A stretch of DNA of 64,000 bases from JBDIAG01 sp963835085 (GCA_963835085.1 CAWIED010000001.1:2728001-2792000); one strand, 5' to 3'; counted from the first letter of the stretch, positions 43,674-52,206 are shown. Notes: a model not told the origin generated them from the letters alone. Translations and numbers: made by a program.

Positions 43674-43700
43674 AACTCTCTGACGTCCTCAAGAGTTCCC
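43674..43700 (-). promoter_or_regulatory. candidate SigE-dependent promoter of sigE
   Basis: On the minus strand GGGAAC (43700-43695) is separated by 18 bases from GTT (43676-43674), about 40 bases before the sigE ATG. This fits the GGAAC-N16-18-GTT pattern of SigE-type ECF promoters. The -35 lies inside a hairpin GAGTTCCC...GGGAACTC (43693-43717) that may also end the upstream O-methyltransferase transcript. Confidence 0.5.
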
Positions 43701-43815
43701 GACCTTCCTGGGAACTCGCTGGACTTTCGGTGAACAGGGCGTGCGAACTCGGTTGCCGCGCGCCCCGGGCGTCGGCCGAGCCACGACTGTTTCCCGGCTC
43801 AACCGATTGCGGGCA

Positions 43816-44448
43816 TCAGCGCTTGACGGCCACGAGCAGGCCGTCACCGATGGGAAGCATGGCCGGCACGAGGGTCTCGTCGTTGCGAACGGCCCGGCCA
43901 AGCTCTCGGATGGCCGTGGTCGATTCGTCGCGCTGCGCCGGATCGGCCACCTTGCCTTTCCAGAGCGCGTTGTCGACGGCCAGCAGGCCGCCGGTGCGTA
44001 GCAGGCGAAGGGCTTGCGTGAGATAGGCGGGCAGCTCGGGCTTGTCCGCGTCGAGCAGTACGAGGTCATAGGCACCGTCCGTCAGCCGCGGCAGCACTTC
44101 CAGGGCCCGCCCCGTGATGAGCCGGGTGCGCTGGTGCCGAATGCCGGCCTCGGCGAAAGCCTCCCTGGCCGCACGCTGATGTTCGGCCTCGATGTCGATC
44201 GTGGTGAGCACGCCCCCTTCACCCATGCCCGCCAGCAGCGCCAGGCCCGAGACACCCGTCCCCGTGCCGACCTCGACGATGGAGCGGGCACCGATGGCAG
44301 CAGCCAGCACCCGCAGCGCACTCGCCACACCGGGCATGACGGGAACACAGCCGAGTTCTTCAGCCCGGCCACGCGCACGCGTGACGATCTCTGACTCTGG
44401 GACGAAACCCTCGGCATAGGTCCAGGTGGCGGCGGATACGGCGCTGAT
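43816..44448 (-). CDS. O-methyltransferase (family 3), apparently lacking a standard start codon
   Basis: About 210 residues. The conserved opening WTYAEGFVPESEIVTRARGR and AEELGCVPVMPGVASALRVL is followed by the SAM loop IVEVGTGTGVSGLALLAGMG, GGVLTTIDIEAEHQRAAREA, YDLVLLDADKPELPAYLTQA and GLLAVDNALWKGKVADP. The family needs the N-terminal segment, yet no ATG, GTG or TTG occurs before 44337. AAGGAG sits six bases before ATC at 44448, where an ATG would be expected. A rare ATC start or an ATG-to-ATC change or error is inferred. Neighbour of sigE, as in mycobacteria. Confidence 0.8.
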   Translation of the reverse strand: MSAVSAATWTYAEGFVPESEIVTRARGRAEELGCVPVMPGVASALRVLAAAIGARSIVEVGTGTGVSGLALLAGMGEGGVLTTIDIEAEHQRAAREAFAEAGIRHQRTRLITGRALEVLPRLTDGAYDLVLLDADKPELPAYLTQALRLLRTGGLLAVDNALWKGKVADPAQRDESTTAIRELGRAVRNDETLVPAMLPIGDGLLVAVKR

Positions 44449-44465
44449 GGTGCTCTCCTTGGTCG

Positions 44466-44486
44466 CGGGCCACGACCGGTGGCCCG
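44466..44486 (-). terminator. hairpin terminator after pepA
   Basis: Stem CGGGCCAC / GTGGCCCG with a five-base loop GACCG, 55 bp beyond the pepA stop and just upstream of the O-methyltransferase ribosome-binding site. Confidence 0.65.
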
Positions 44487-44540
44487 ACTTGGCAACTCCG
44501 TAAGACTAGTGCCCGGGGCCCGGCTGCCGGGCCAGTCGAG

Positions 44541-46136
44541 TCAGCCGGCAAGCCAGTCGAGCAGTACCCGCGCGCCGAACCCGGTGGGACCCTTGCTGAT
44601 CTCGTGGCTGTCTGCGCCGGCACGGGCCGGCCCGGCGATGTCGAGGTGGGCCCAGGCGTTCGCGCCGCGGCTGAACTCTTGAAGAAACAGCGCCGCCGTG
44701 ATCGAACCACCGCCACCGAACTCCTTGGTGGCAGGCACCTGCGACAGGTCGGCCAGCTCCGAACGGATCGCGGGATCGTAATCGGCCACCAAGGGCATTC
44801 GCCACAGCCGCTCCCCGGCCCGCTGACCTGCGGCGACGAGCTCGCCGGCCAGGGTGTCGTCGCCGCTGTAGAGGGCGCCGTGCCCACGTCCCAGCCCGAG
44901 GGTTGCGGCTCCGGTGAGGGTCGCCACGTCGATCATGACGTCGGGCTTCAGGATTGCCCCGGCCCAGGCGAGGGCGTCGGCAAGCACGATGCGTCCCTCG
45001 GCGTCTGTGTTGGCGATCTCCACCGTGGTGCCATCCCAGGTGGTCACCACGTCCCCGGGCCGGTAGGCGTTGGCTCCCACCGCATTCTCCGCGAGTGCCA
45101 GCACGGCGGTGACGCGGTGTGGCACGCCCCTGCGAGCAGCCGCCAGCACCGTGGCAAGCACGACGGCGGCCCCGGTCATGTCGGTGCGCATCGGCACCAT
45201 CGCCTCGGCCGGCTTGATCGACAGGCCGCCTGTATCGAAGGTGATGCCCTTGCCCACCAGCACCACGTGCTTGCCCTGCTTGTCCTGCTCACCCGGGTCG
45301 GCCTGTCTGCCTCGCGGCTCATAGCCGACTGTGACGAGCCGGGGCGGGGTGGACGAGCCGGCGCCCACCGCCAGCAGACCGCCGAATCCCTCCGCGGCGA
45401 GTTCCCGTTCGGTCCAGGTCTTGACGCTCAGCCCGGCAGGTTGCGCCAGGTCGGCTGCCGCGCGAGCCAGCCAGGGCGGATTCTTGATGGCCGACGATGT
45501 GCCCGCCAGGTCACGCGCCAGCCAGGTGGCGCGGGCGGCCGATCGCGCCGCCTCGATCGTCTCCAGGGCGCTGGCGCGGGGCGCAAGGCCGAGCAGGACA
45601 AGCGTCCCCACGGGCCCGGGACGGGTCTTCGTGCCGCTGGCAGGTGGCTGATAGGCGCCGAGCAGGAATCCGGTGACGAACGCCGCAGTCAGGTCGTCGT
45701 CGGCGTCGGCGAGCGCGAAGGTCGCCACCGCCTCCATTCCGGTGCAGGTCCGCGCCAGTGCCGCCCCGGCGCGGCGCAGGTCAGTACGCGAACCATCGCC
45801 GGTGCCCACCAGCAACACCCGCCGGGTGCCTGACAGCACGCCTGGGGCCACGGGGAAGGCCAGCACACTTCCGGCCGCGCCTGTGAACCTGGTGTCCCGG
45901 GCGATGTCGGCAAGGTCGAGCTGCAGCCTCTCCAGGGCGGCGCGGGTTGCCGCTGGCAACGCGCCCCGGGAAGCGCCCGGCGCAGTTGGCCGCTCCGGTG
46001 GCACGCCACCCGCCGTCGTCGGAGCGGGTGTGCGCAACAGGCCGACCGGCAGGGCGAGCCAGGAGGCGCCCTCGCGATCGTCGAGCACCACGTCAGGCAA
46101 GGTGCGCTCGGTGAACAGTGGGGCAGGCACGGCCAT
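44541..46136 (-). CDS. pepA: leucyl aminopeptidase (M17)
   Basis: 531 residues. The N-terminal regulatory domain (about 1-190) is followed by the catalytic domain with Zn/Mn ligands in VLVGKGITFDTGGLSIKPAE, MRTDMTGAAVVLATVLAAA and the signature NTDAEGRIVLADALAWA, then DVATLTGAATLGLG and HLDIAGPA. It forms hexamers and removes N-terminal residues from peptides in the cytosol. Length is slightly above average because of a Pro-rich insertion near residues 35-55. Confidence 0.93.
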   Translation of the reverse strand: MAVPAPLFTERTLPDVVLDDREGASWLALPVGLLRTPAPTTAGGVPPERPTAPGASRGALPAATRAALERLQLDLADIARDTRFTGAAGSVLAFPVAPGVLSGTRRVLLVGTGDGSRTDLRRAGAALARTCTGMEAVATFALADADDDLTAAFVTGFLLGAYQPPASGTKTRPGPVGTLVLLGLAPRASALETIEAARSAARATWLARDLAGTSSAIKNPPWLARAAADLAQPAGLSVKTWTERELAAEGFGGLLAVGAGSSTPPRLVTVGYEPRGRQADPGEQDKQGKHVVLVGKGITFDTGGLSIKPAEAMVPMRTDMTGAAVVLATVLAAARRGVPHRVTAVLALAENAVGANAYRPGDVVTTWDGTTVEIANTDAEGRIVLADALAWAGAILKPDVMIDVATLTGAATLGLGRGHGALYSGDDTLAGELVAAGQRAGERLWRMPLVADYDPAIRSELADLSQVPATKEFGGGGSITAALFLQEFSRGANAWAHLDIAGPARAGADSHEISKGPTGFGARVLLDWLAG

Positions 46137-46341
46137 CTCCTCCAGCTCGGGACTTGTCGGTCTCAGCTACGCGCAGTGAGGTGCCAGGGCCACGACGACC
46201 ATCCACTCACGGCCTGTCCCCGCCGAGGGCGTCCCACAGCTTCACGGTGCGTGCAGCGGTGAGAGCTGGGCGGCGCGATCTGCGTCGGCCCGGATGAGGC
46301 CTCCCACAATTCACCGGTGTGCAGGGGTGGGGGTAAGGGGA

Positions 46342-46378
46342 CTATGACGCTACCCCGCCCCGCGGGGCACTGTCATAG
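46342..46378. repeat. dispersed hairpin family 1, copy 3
   Basis: Arms CTATGACGCTACCCC and GGGGCACTGTCATAG (12 of 15 pairs) close a seven-base loop GCCCCGC. CGTCCGAAACCC follows, like the downstream flank of copy 2. Confidence 0.75.
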
Positions 46379-46458
46379 CGTCCGAAACCCAGGCCGCCTT
46401 AGCGCCCATGAGTCGCCCATAGCGGCACTACTCGGCCCACTCCAACCACAACAGAAGA

Positions 46459-46478
46459 CCCACCCGGTGCTGGGTGGG
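46459..46478 (-). terminator. hairpin terminator after the DUF3117 gene
   Basis: Stem CCCACCC / GGGTGGG with loop GGTGCT, about 65 bp past the DUF3117 stop on the minus strand. Confidence 0.6.
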
Positions 46479-46542
46479 CCGTCCGAGGTGGGCCTGGATC
46501 GCACCCGGCCGACCACGCAGGCCGGAGCGCCCACGGGCAGCA

Positions 46543-46710
46543 TCAGCCAACGGCACCCCTCAGAGCATCGCCAAGATTGGTCGCCTCGTCGGGCGTCATC
46601 TCGACCACCAGGCGACCGCCACCTTCGAGCGGCATGCGCAGGATGATGTTGCGACCCTCCTTGGTGACCTCCAGTGGGCCGTCGCCTGTCCTGGGCTTCA
46701 TGGCCGCCAT
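46543..46710 (-). CDS. DUF3117 family protein, 55 aa
   Basis: ATG 46710 with GGGAGG upstream, TGA at 46543. The sequence MAAMKPRTGDGPLEVTKEGR, then a basic/hydrophobic strand, LEGGGRLVVEMTPDEA and GDALRGAVG, is essentially the DUF3117 family consensus. It is a very small, strongly conserved actinobacterial protein of unknown function. In mycobacteria its homologue also lies near tagA and sigE. Confidence 0.93.
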   Translation of the reverse strand: MAAMKPRTGDGPLEVTKEGRNIILRMPLEGGGRLVVEMTPDEATNLGDALRGAVG

Positions 46711-46859
46711 CGGAGCACCTCCCCTTCCTCATGTGCCGGGCCTCATCGCCCGGCGGTACCTCGCCACGGGTGCAGCGTTCGGGCCCAAGTATTCCAGCGA
46801 GCACGCGTCGGACGAAACCGACCGCCACCCAGAGTGTTCGTTCCGCCCCGCCGGCCCGG

Positions 46860-48131
46860 CTACGGCGGGTAATCACTGGGCGGCGTGAACCGCCAGAGGA
46901 CGGCGATCCACAGCACCTGACCCACGACGAACGCCGTCCCGACCAGCAGCACGCAGACCCACCGGCGGCGGTTCGCGCGTCTGCCACGGTGTGCGCCCGA
47001 CCCCGCCACAGCCAACCCCAGCGGAGCGTAGAACAGCAGAAAGCGCGGCAGAGAGCTGAAAGGGTCGACCACCGCAGCCAAGTAGCACGTGTATCCGACG
47101 CACCACGACCACATGGTGAGCCCGAGCCCTCGGGCCGCGGGACTCGCCAACCCCACCACCACCAGCACTACGCCTACCGCGAGCACCCATGGTCCCGCCG
47201 CGCCGAACACATAGCGCGACATCCAGAGCCAGGGGGTCAGGTACTCCATCCGGTCGGATGCCCGCCACGCGACCTGAACCGCCGTATAGCCGTCGACCCG
47301 GCCGGCGGCCACGGCTACCACGGCAGGAAAGAGCAGCGCTGCCAGCGCACTCACCACCAGTAGCACCATCCCCCATGCAAGATTTCCAGGGCGACGAACC
47401 GGGCCGGGCAATCCCCGCGCCACCGCTCGGCTACGCCAGCGCCGGGTGCACCACCAGCGACAGGCCAGGTGCAGCGCGATCACCGGCACAACGGCCAGGC
47501 CGATCGGGCGCGATAGCCCGAGCAGCACGGCGAACGCCGTCGCCCGGCCGTAGCGCTGCCGGTCGAGGAACAGCAACACCCCCATCAGCCCCAACAGGCA
47601 GGTCGACTCGCTGTAGCTGTACTGGAGCACCGGCGAGGTGGGGAAGACCGCGAACAACGCGACCGCGGCCAAGGCATTGGCGCGTCGGGCATGCCGGGCG
47701 AACAAGCGATACGCCAGGACCGTGGCCCAACAGCCGAGCACGAGCGAGAGACCAGGCGCGGCAACCGTGAACGGCAACCGCGTCATCACCATGACGAGCC
47801 GTACCAGCACCGGGTAGGCGGGAAAGAAGGCCCACTCGCTCTGCGTCGGACGGCCGAACAGATCGACCGGCACCGGCAAGGGATAGCCTTGCTCGGCGAT
47901 CCGGCGATAGCGATCGCCGTCCCACATGCTGACGAAGGCGCCGTAACCCGGCGAGGCAGTCGTCCAGAGATTGGCCACCTGGGTGTGGGCCACGATCAGC
48001 GTGACCACGGCGGTGAACAGCCGCGCCACCAGGTACACCGCCAGCGCCAGCACCCATCCCGGCAGCCGGCGACCCCGCACCCTGATGGCGGCCTCGCGCG
48101 CCGCGATCAGGGCTGCCGACGGGCCAGACAT
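46860..48131 (-). CDS. membrane mannosyltransferase-like protein (PIG-V/GT-C type)
   Basis: 423 residues with about 10-11 membrane helices. After the first helix (WVLALAVYLVARLFTAVVTL) comes a loop with FVSMWDGDRYRRIAEQGYP, the WD-x-x-x-Y motif of PIG-V-like GT-C glycosyltransferases. QSEWAFFPAYPVLVRL, LQYSYSESTCLLGLMGVLLF and LLGLSRPIGLAVVPVIALH follow. Such enzymes use polyprenyl-phosphate sugars outside the membrane. The acceptor is unknown. Its start overlaps the tag gene by 25 bp. Confidence 0.85.
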   Translation of the reverse strand: MSGPSAALIAAREAAIRVRGRRLPGWVLALAVYLVARLFTAVVTLIVAHTQVANLWTTASPGYGAFVSMWDGDRYRRIAEQGYPLPVPVDLFGRPTQSEWAFFPAYPVLVRLVMVMTRLPFTVAAPGLSLVLGCWATVLAYRLFARHARRANALAAVALFAVFPTSPVLQYSYSESTCLLGLMGVLLFLDRQRYGRATAFAVLLGLSRPIGLAVVPVIALHLACRWWCTRRWRSRAVARGLPGPVRRPGNLAWGMVLLVVSALAALLFPAVVAVAAGRVDGYTAVQVAWRASDRMEYLTPWLWMSRYVFGAAGPWVLAVGVVLVVVGLASPAARGLGLTMWSWCVGYTCYLAAVVDPFSSLPRFLLFYAPLGLAVAGSGAHRGRRANRRRWVCVLLVGTAFVVGQVLWIAVLWRFTPPSDYPP

Positions 48132-48712
48132 CCAGACAGGTGGTCATCGACGAGGCCGCACGCCTGCATCGAGGCGTACGCCGTGGTGGGGCCCACGAAG
48201 GAGAAGCCGCGGCGTTTGAGCTCTTTGGCCAGCGCCACCGACTCCGGCGAGACACTCGGAATGTCTGCGACGGTCTTAGGCGCGGGGCGCGGCTTGTCAG
48301 GTGCGAACGACCAGATCAGGCCATCCAGGCCGCCGTTGACGCCCTCACGCACTCGCAGCACGGCCGAGGCGTTGCGGATGGTGGCATCGATCTTGGCCCG
48401 GTTGCGGATGATGGCCGCGTTGGCCAGCAGCTCGGCCCGGTCGTCGAGCGTGAACCGCGACACGGGCACGGGATCGAAGCCGGCGAAGGCCTCCCGGAAG
48501 GCCGCACGCTTGCGCAGCACCGTGATCCATGAGAGCCCGGACTGAAAGGCCTCCAGCGTTATCCGCTCGAACAACGCGCGCTCCCCCCGCACCGGCACGC
48601 CCCACTCCTCATCGTGATAGCGCACGTACAGGGGATCTTGGCCCGGCCAGCGACAGCGGGCCCGGCCGTCGTCGGTGGGGACAAGGCCGGCGGAAGGCTG
48701 CGAGCCCGGCAT
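48107..48712 (-). CDS. tag: DNA-3-methyladenine glycosylase I
   Basis: 201 residues from ATG 48712. Tag signatures are RCRWPGQDPLYVRYHDEEWG with the catalytic Glu, ALFERITLEAFQSGLSWITV, LRKRAAFREAFAGFD, IIRNRAKIDATIRNA, LKRRGFSFVGPTTAYASMQA and the C-terminal DDHLSGC. Conserved Cys and His bind zinc. It excises 3-methyladenine from alkylated DNA. The ORF stays open upstream, but homology begins near this ATG. Confidence 0.92.
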   Translation of the reverse strand: MPGSQPSAGLVPTDDGRARCRWPGQDPLYVRYHDEEWGVPVRGERALFERITLEAFQSGLSWITVLRKRAAFREAFAGFDPVPVSRFTLDDRAELLANAAIIRNRAKIDATIRNASAVLRVREGVNGGLDGLIWSFAPDKPRPAPKTVADIPSVSPESVALAKELKRRGFSFVGPTTAYASMQACGLVDDHLSGCLARRQP

Positions 48713-48764
48713 CACCCATGCCTCTCGCGCCGCGGGCACCCGCGCGCTCTCGCCCCGGGATCCA

Positions 48765-49163
48765 TCATGCGATCGTGCCGGGCTCCCCGCCCGGCTGCTG
48801 GGCAGGCTGGTCGTCGCTCGTGAGGTCGGTTGCGCGCACCATCCGGTCGTCTGGCTCTGCCGGCGCGAACGCCAAGGGACGTGCCTGGCGTGCCTGGGCC
48901 AGTTCGAGCTCCGTGGCACGCAACTCCGCCCGCATTCGGTCGACGAACTCGTCGACCTCGTCCATCCGGTAGCCGCGCAGAGCCACCGAGAATCGCACCC
49001 CGGCCACATCGGCGGCCTCGAGTCGGCCCGGGGGCAGCACATTGTCGGCCCGTGGCGGACGTGGATCGACCAGACCACCCCTGACCCGCCCCAACGCCAC
49101 GGCGGCGACGACCCCGATCACCACAATGGCGACGACGACGATGACGACGGGCATGGGCAACAT
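48765..49163 (-). CDS. DivIVA-domain membrane protein
   Basis: About 132 residues from ATG 49163 (an ATG at 49214 would add 17). One N-terminal membrane helix (PVVIVVVAIVVIGVVAAVAL) precedes a DivIVA-like segment VRFSVALRGYRMDEVDEFVD, then RMRAELRATELELAQAR coiled coil and an acidic tail. Homologues in actinobacteria sit next to tag. A role in polar growth or division is inferred from the domain only. Confidence 0.82.
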   Translation of the reverse strand: MLPMPVVIVVVAIVVIGVVAAVALGRVRGGLVDPRPPRADNVLPPGRLEAADVAGVRFSVALRGYRMDEVDEFVDRMRAELRATELELAQARQARPLAFAPAEPDDRMVRATDLTSDDQPAQQPGGEPGTIA

Positions 49164-49271
49164 CGTGCCACGGACGACCGACGACGCCCCCGACCGGGAA
49201 CCTGGGTGTGACATTCCGCCCCGCGGCTAACCGCAGCCCGGCACGAGATCAAAGGGCAGGCCCGCGAGTGG

Positions 49272-50066
49272 CTACTTGCCGCTCGTGACCACGGCCGCGG
49301 CCTCCTGCGGGTCGTCGGTGACCGTGAACAGGTCGAGATCACGCGGCGAGATGGTGCCGTGCGGCACCGCCGAGCCTTTGAGCCAGTCGAGCAGCGGGTT
49401 CCAGTAAGAGCTCCCGAGGAGCACGATGGGAAACGAGGTGACCTTGCCGGTCTGCACCAGGGTGGCGGCCTCGAAGAGCTCGTCCAGGGTTCCGAACCCG
49501 CCCGGCAGCACGACGTACCCCTCGCAGTACTTGACGAACATCGTCTTGCGGGCGAAGAAGTATCGGAAGTTCACCCCCAGGTCGACCCACTGGTTGATGC
49601 CCTGTTCGAAGGGCAGCTCGATTCCCAGGCCAACGGACACCCCGCCGGCCTCACAGGCCCCCTTGTTGACGGCCTCCATGGTGCCGGGGCCGCCACCGGT
49701 GATCACCGCGTAACCGGCTTCGGCGAGCAGGCGTCCCAGCCGCTCACCAAGCGCATAGTTGGGATGGTCGCGTGGCGTTCGAGCCGAGCCGAAGACGGTG
49801 ATCGCCGGGCCCAGCTCGGCCAGTGCGCCGAAGCCCTCCACGAACTCGGCCTGGATCCGCAGTACCCGCCAGGGATCGGTGTGCAGCCAATCGGCACTCT
49901 CGCGCGAGTCGAGCAGCCGTTGGTCGGTGGTGGTGAGGGGCACCTGGTTGCGCCGCAACTGCACCGGCCCCCGCAGGTGCACACCGTCCCCGTCGAGCTC
50001 CAGCAACGGATCAGCGTCCGCACCGCTGGTCACGAGCTCAACCACCGGGCCAGGGCGTCCCGACAC
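49272..50066 (-). CDS. LOG family protein (TIGR00730)
   Basis: 264 residues from GTG 50066. The core shows ITVFGSARTPRDHPNY, VITGGGPGTMEAVNKGACEA, NFRYFFARKTMFVKY and the signature VVLPGGFGTLDELFEAATL. LOG proteins are Rossmann-fold nucleoside-5'-monophosphate phosphoribohydrolases linked to cytokinin activation; the physiological role in free-living actinobacteria is not settled. It overlaps dapE by 37 bp and is co-transcribed with it. Confidence 0.9.
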   Translation of the reverse strand: MSGRPGPVVELVTSGADADPLLELDGDGVHLRGPVQLRRNQVPLTTTDQRLLDSRESADWLHTDPWRVLRIQAEFVEGFGALAELGPAITVFGSARTPRDHPNYALGERLGRLLAEAGYAVITGGGPGTMEAVNKGACEAGGVSVGLGIELPFEQGINQWVDLGVNFRYFFARKTMFVKYCEGYVVLPGGFGTLDELFEAATLVQTGKVTSFPIVLLGSSYWNPLLDWLKGSAVPHGTISPRDLDLFTVTDDPQEAAAVVTSGK

Positions 50067-51160
50067 CTGACGATGGCCTCGGCCGGACAGTGCTCGTCGT
50101 CGGTGTGCGACAGAATGGCCTCGGCCGGGCCGAAATTGACTGCCGGCACACCCATCTCAGAGAACCGGGCCACATCCGTCCAGCCGTACTTCGGGGTCGG
50201 TTCGGCACCTACGGCGGCCACGAAGGCTGCCGCACCCGGATGGTCGAGACCCGGTCGGGCGCCCGCGCTGGAATCGGTCACCCGCACGTCGAAGCCCTCG
50301 AACAGCTCGCGCAGATGCTGCTCGGCCTCGGCCACCGATCGATTGGGGGCGAACCGATAGTTGACGGTGACCACACAGCTGTCCGGAATGACGTTCGTGG
50401 CTGTGCCACCGCTGATCAGCACCGCCGACATCGACTCCCGGTACACCAGGCCGTCGACCGTTACGGCATCACGCGCCTGATATGCCTCAAGCCGCCGCAG
50501 GATCTCGCCCGCGGCGTGAATCGCGTTGACCCCGAACCACGCTCGCGCCGAGTGCGCCGCCTTGCCGCGCGTGCTCACCTCGACCCGGATGGTGCCGTTG
50601 CAGCCCCCCTCGACCCCGGCCGACGATGGCTCGCACAACACCGCGAACACCCCGTCGAGCCACTCCGGGTGGTGCCTGGCGATCCGGCCCAGGCCGTTCT
50701 TGGTCGCCTCCACCTCTTCGTGGTCGTAGAACACCCACGTGACATCCCGGGTGGGAGCGCTCACCGTGGCCGCCACCGACAATTGCACCGCCACACCCGA
50801 TTTCATGTCAGCCGTGCCGCGGCCGTAGAGCACCCGCTCATCGGCACCGCCCACCGGACGCAGGTCGTCGCCCACCACCCAGGTGGGCAGGTTCGGCTCG
50901 GGACGGCGGAGCGGCACGGTGTCGATATGACCCGCCACCACCACCCGCTCGCCGCGGCCAAGGTTGGTGCGTGCCACCACGGCGTCGCCGTCGCGGAGCA
51001 CTTCCAGGTGCGGGAAGCGCCGCAGTGCGATCTCGATCGCGTCGGCGAGTCGTCGCTCGTTGCCACTGACCGATTCGATGTCGCACAGGGCTCTGGTGAG
51101 ATCGACGACATCGCCGTCGAGGTCGAGTGCTGGCACGGTCGGCGCGTCCGTCGAAGTCAC
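50030..51160 (-). CDS. dapE: succinyl-diaminopimelate desuccinylase
   Basis: 376 residues. M20 dizinc peptidase fold: metal His in VVAGHIDTVPL, Asp in RGTADMKSGVA, the Glu pair region VFYDHEEVEATKNGLG, FAVLCEPSSAGVEGGCNGT and a C-terminal HTDDEHC. It hydrolyses N-succinyl-LL-diaminopimelate. Here AGGAGG directly abuts GTG 51160, so the start spacing is unusual. It is divergent from dapD across a hairpin repeat. Confidence 0.92.
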   Translation of the reverse strand: MTSTDAPTVPALDLDGDVVDLTRALCDIESVSGNERRLADAIEIALRRFPHLEVLRDGDAVVARTNLGRGERVVVAGHIDTVPLRRPEPNLPTWVVGDDLRPVGGADERVLYGRGTADMKSGVAVQLSVAATVSAPTRDVTWVFYDHEEVEATKNGLGRIARHHPEWLDGVFAVLCEPSSAGVEGGCNGTIRVEVSTRGKAAHSARAWFGVNAIHAAGEILRRLEAYQARDAVTVDGLVYRESMSAVLISGGTATNVIPDSCVVTVNYRFAPNRSVAEAEQHLRELFEGFDVRVTDSSAGARPGLDHPGAAAFVAAVGAEPTPKYGWTDVARFSEMGVPAVNFGPAEAILSHTDDEHCPAEAIVRCRDALARWLSS

Positions 51161-51203
51161 CTCCTCACCTTATGGCCTGGGTGTGCGGGGCGGCCTGCCC
51201 TTT

Positions 51204-51248
51204 GGGCTCGCCAGGAAGTAACCGCAGTGGTTATTGGATGGCGCGCCC
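51204..51248. repeat. dispersed palindrome family 2, copy B
   Basis: Arms GGGCTCGCCAGGAAGTAACC (51204-51223) and GGTTATTGGATGGCGCGCCC (51229-51248) pair at 15 of 20 positions; GCAGT is the loop. CTTAGG follows, so the minus-strand reading opens CCTAAGGGCGCGCC, the family motif. It occupies the dapE-dapD divergent promoter region. Confidence 0.75.
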
Positions 51249-51261
51249 TTAGGCTTGCCTC

Positions 51262-52206
51262 ATGAGCGAGCGCAGCGCCTGGGGCTTCGGGTTGTCCACC
51301 GTCACCGTCGGAGGCACCGTCCTCGACACCTGGTATCCCGCGCCGAGCCTCGGCACGCCGCCACAGGGCACCACCGTGCAATCGGCCCCGGCCGAGCTGA
51401 CGGCGCTCCAAACCAGCGACGAGGCCCGCGGCGTACGCACCGAGGTGGTGCTCACCAGCATCGACCTCGACGCTCCCCCGGCCGACGCCGCAGACGGCTA
51501 CCTGCGCCTGCACCTGCTCTCGCACCGCCTGGTGCTCCCCCACGGGCAGAACCTCGACGGCCTGTTCGGGTGCCTGCAGAACATCGTGTGGACGAACCAT
51601 GGGCCGTGCGCCGTCGAAGGCTTTGAGGCGACCCGGCTGAGGTTGCGCGCCCGCGGCCCGGTGCAGGTGTTCGGGGTCGACAAATTTCCCCGGATGACCG
51701 ACTACGTCGTGCCCGCCGGCGTGCGCATCGCCGACGCCGACCGGGTGCGCCTCGGCGCGCACCTGGCCCCGGGCACCACGGTCATGCATGAAGGCTTCTG
51801 CAACTTCAATGCCGGCACCCTGGGCACCGCGATGATCGAGGGCCGGATCTCGGCCGGAGTCGTCGTCGGCGATGGCTCCGACCTCGGCGGCGGCGCCTCG
51901 ATCATGGGCACGTTGTCGGGCGGTGGCAAGCAGGTCATCTCGGTGGGGCAGCGTTCTCTGGTGGGTGCCGAGGCCGGCATCGGCATCAGTCTGGGCGACG
52001 ACTGCATCGTTGAGGCGGGGCTCTACGTCACGGCCGGCATGCGGGTGAGCGTGCACGGCTCGCACGGTGTCACCGTGGTGAAGGCCGCCGAGCTCTCGGG
52101 GCGCAACGGGCTGCTGTTCCGCCGCAACTCTCAGACCGGTGCCGTCGAGGTCGTAGCCCGCACAGGCGGACCGGTCGAGCTCAACGCGGCGCTGCATGCC
52201 AACTGA
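51262..52206 (+). CDS. dapD: tetrahydrodipicolinate N-succinyltransferase (actinobacterial DapD)
   Basis: 314 residues. The N-terminal domain (SAWGFGLSTVTVGGTVLDTW) is typical of actinobacterial DapD. The left-handed beta-helix has the hexapeptide-rich GVRIADADRVRLGAHLAPGT, VMHEGFCNFNAGTLGTAMIE and GAEAGIGISLGDDCIVEAG. It uses succinyl-CoA in lysine/diaminopimelate synthesis; dapE and dapC in the window supply the next steps. Confidence 0.94.
   Translation: MSERSAWGFGLSTVTVGGTVLDTWYPAPSLGTPPQGTTVQSAPAELTALQTSDEARGVRTEVVLTSIDLDAPPADAADGYLRLHLLSHRLVLPHGQNLDGLFGCLQNIVWTNHGPCAVEGFEATRLRLRARGPVQVFGVDKFPRMTDYVVPAGVRIADADRVRLGAHLAPGTTVMHEGFCNFNAGTLGTAMIEGRISAGVVVGDGSDLGGGASIMGTLSGGGKQVISVGQRSLVGAEAGIGISLGDDCIVEAGLYVTAGMRVSVHGSHGVTVVKAAELSGRNGLLFRRNSQTGAVEVVARTGGPVELNAALHAN

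Larger units (their letters stand above)
46137..46542. other. intergenic region upstream of pepA
   Basis: This 406-bp gap holds a family-1 hairpin (46342-46378), the DUF3117 terminator (46459-46478) and a loose direct repeat: TCCCACA-x-TTCAC with GTGCAG at about 46230-46260 and again at 46301-46325. The pepA promoter must be here. No gene is seen. Confidence 0.6.

Noticed and set aside
44192..45833. 409-codon plus-strand frame opposite pepA
   Set aside because: Antisense of a well-supported M17 peptidase; no motif.
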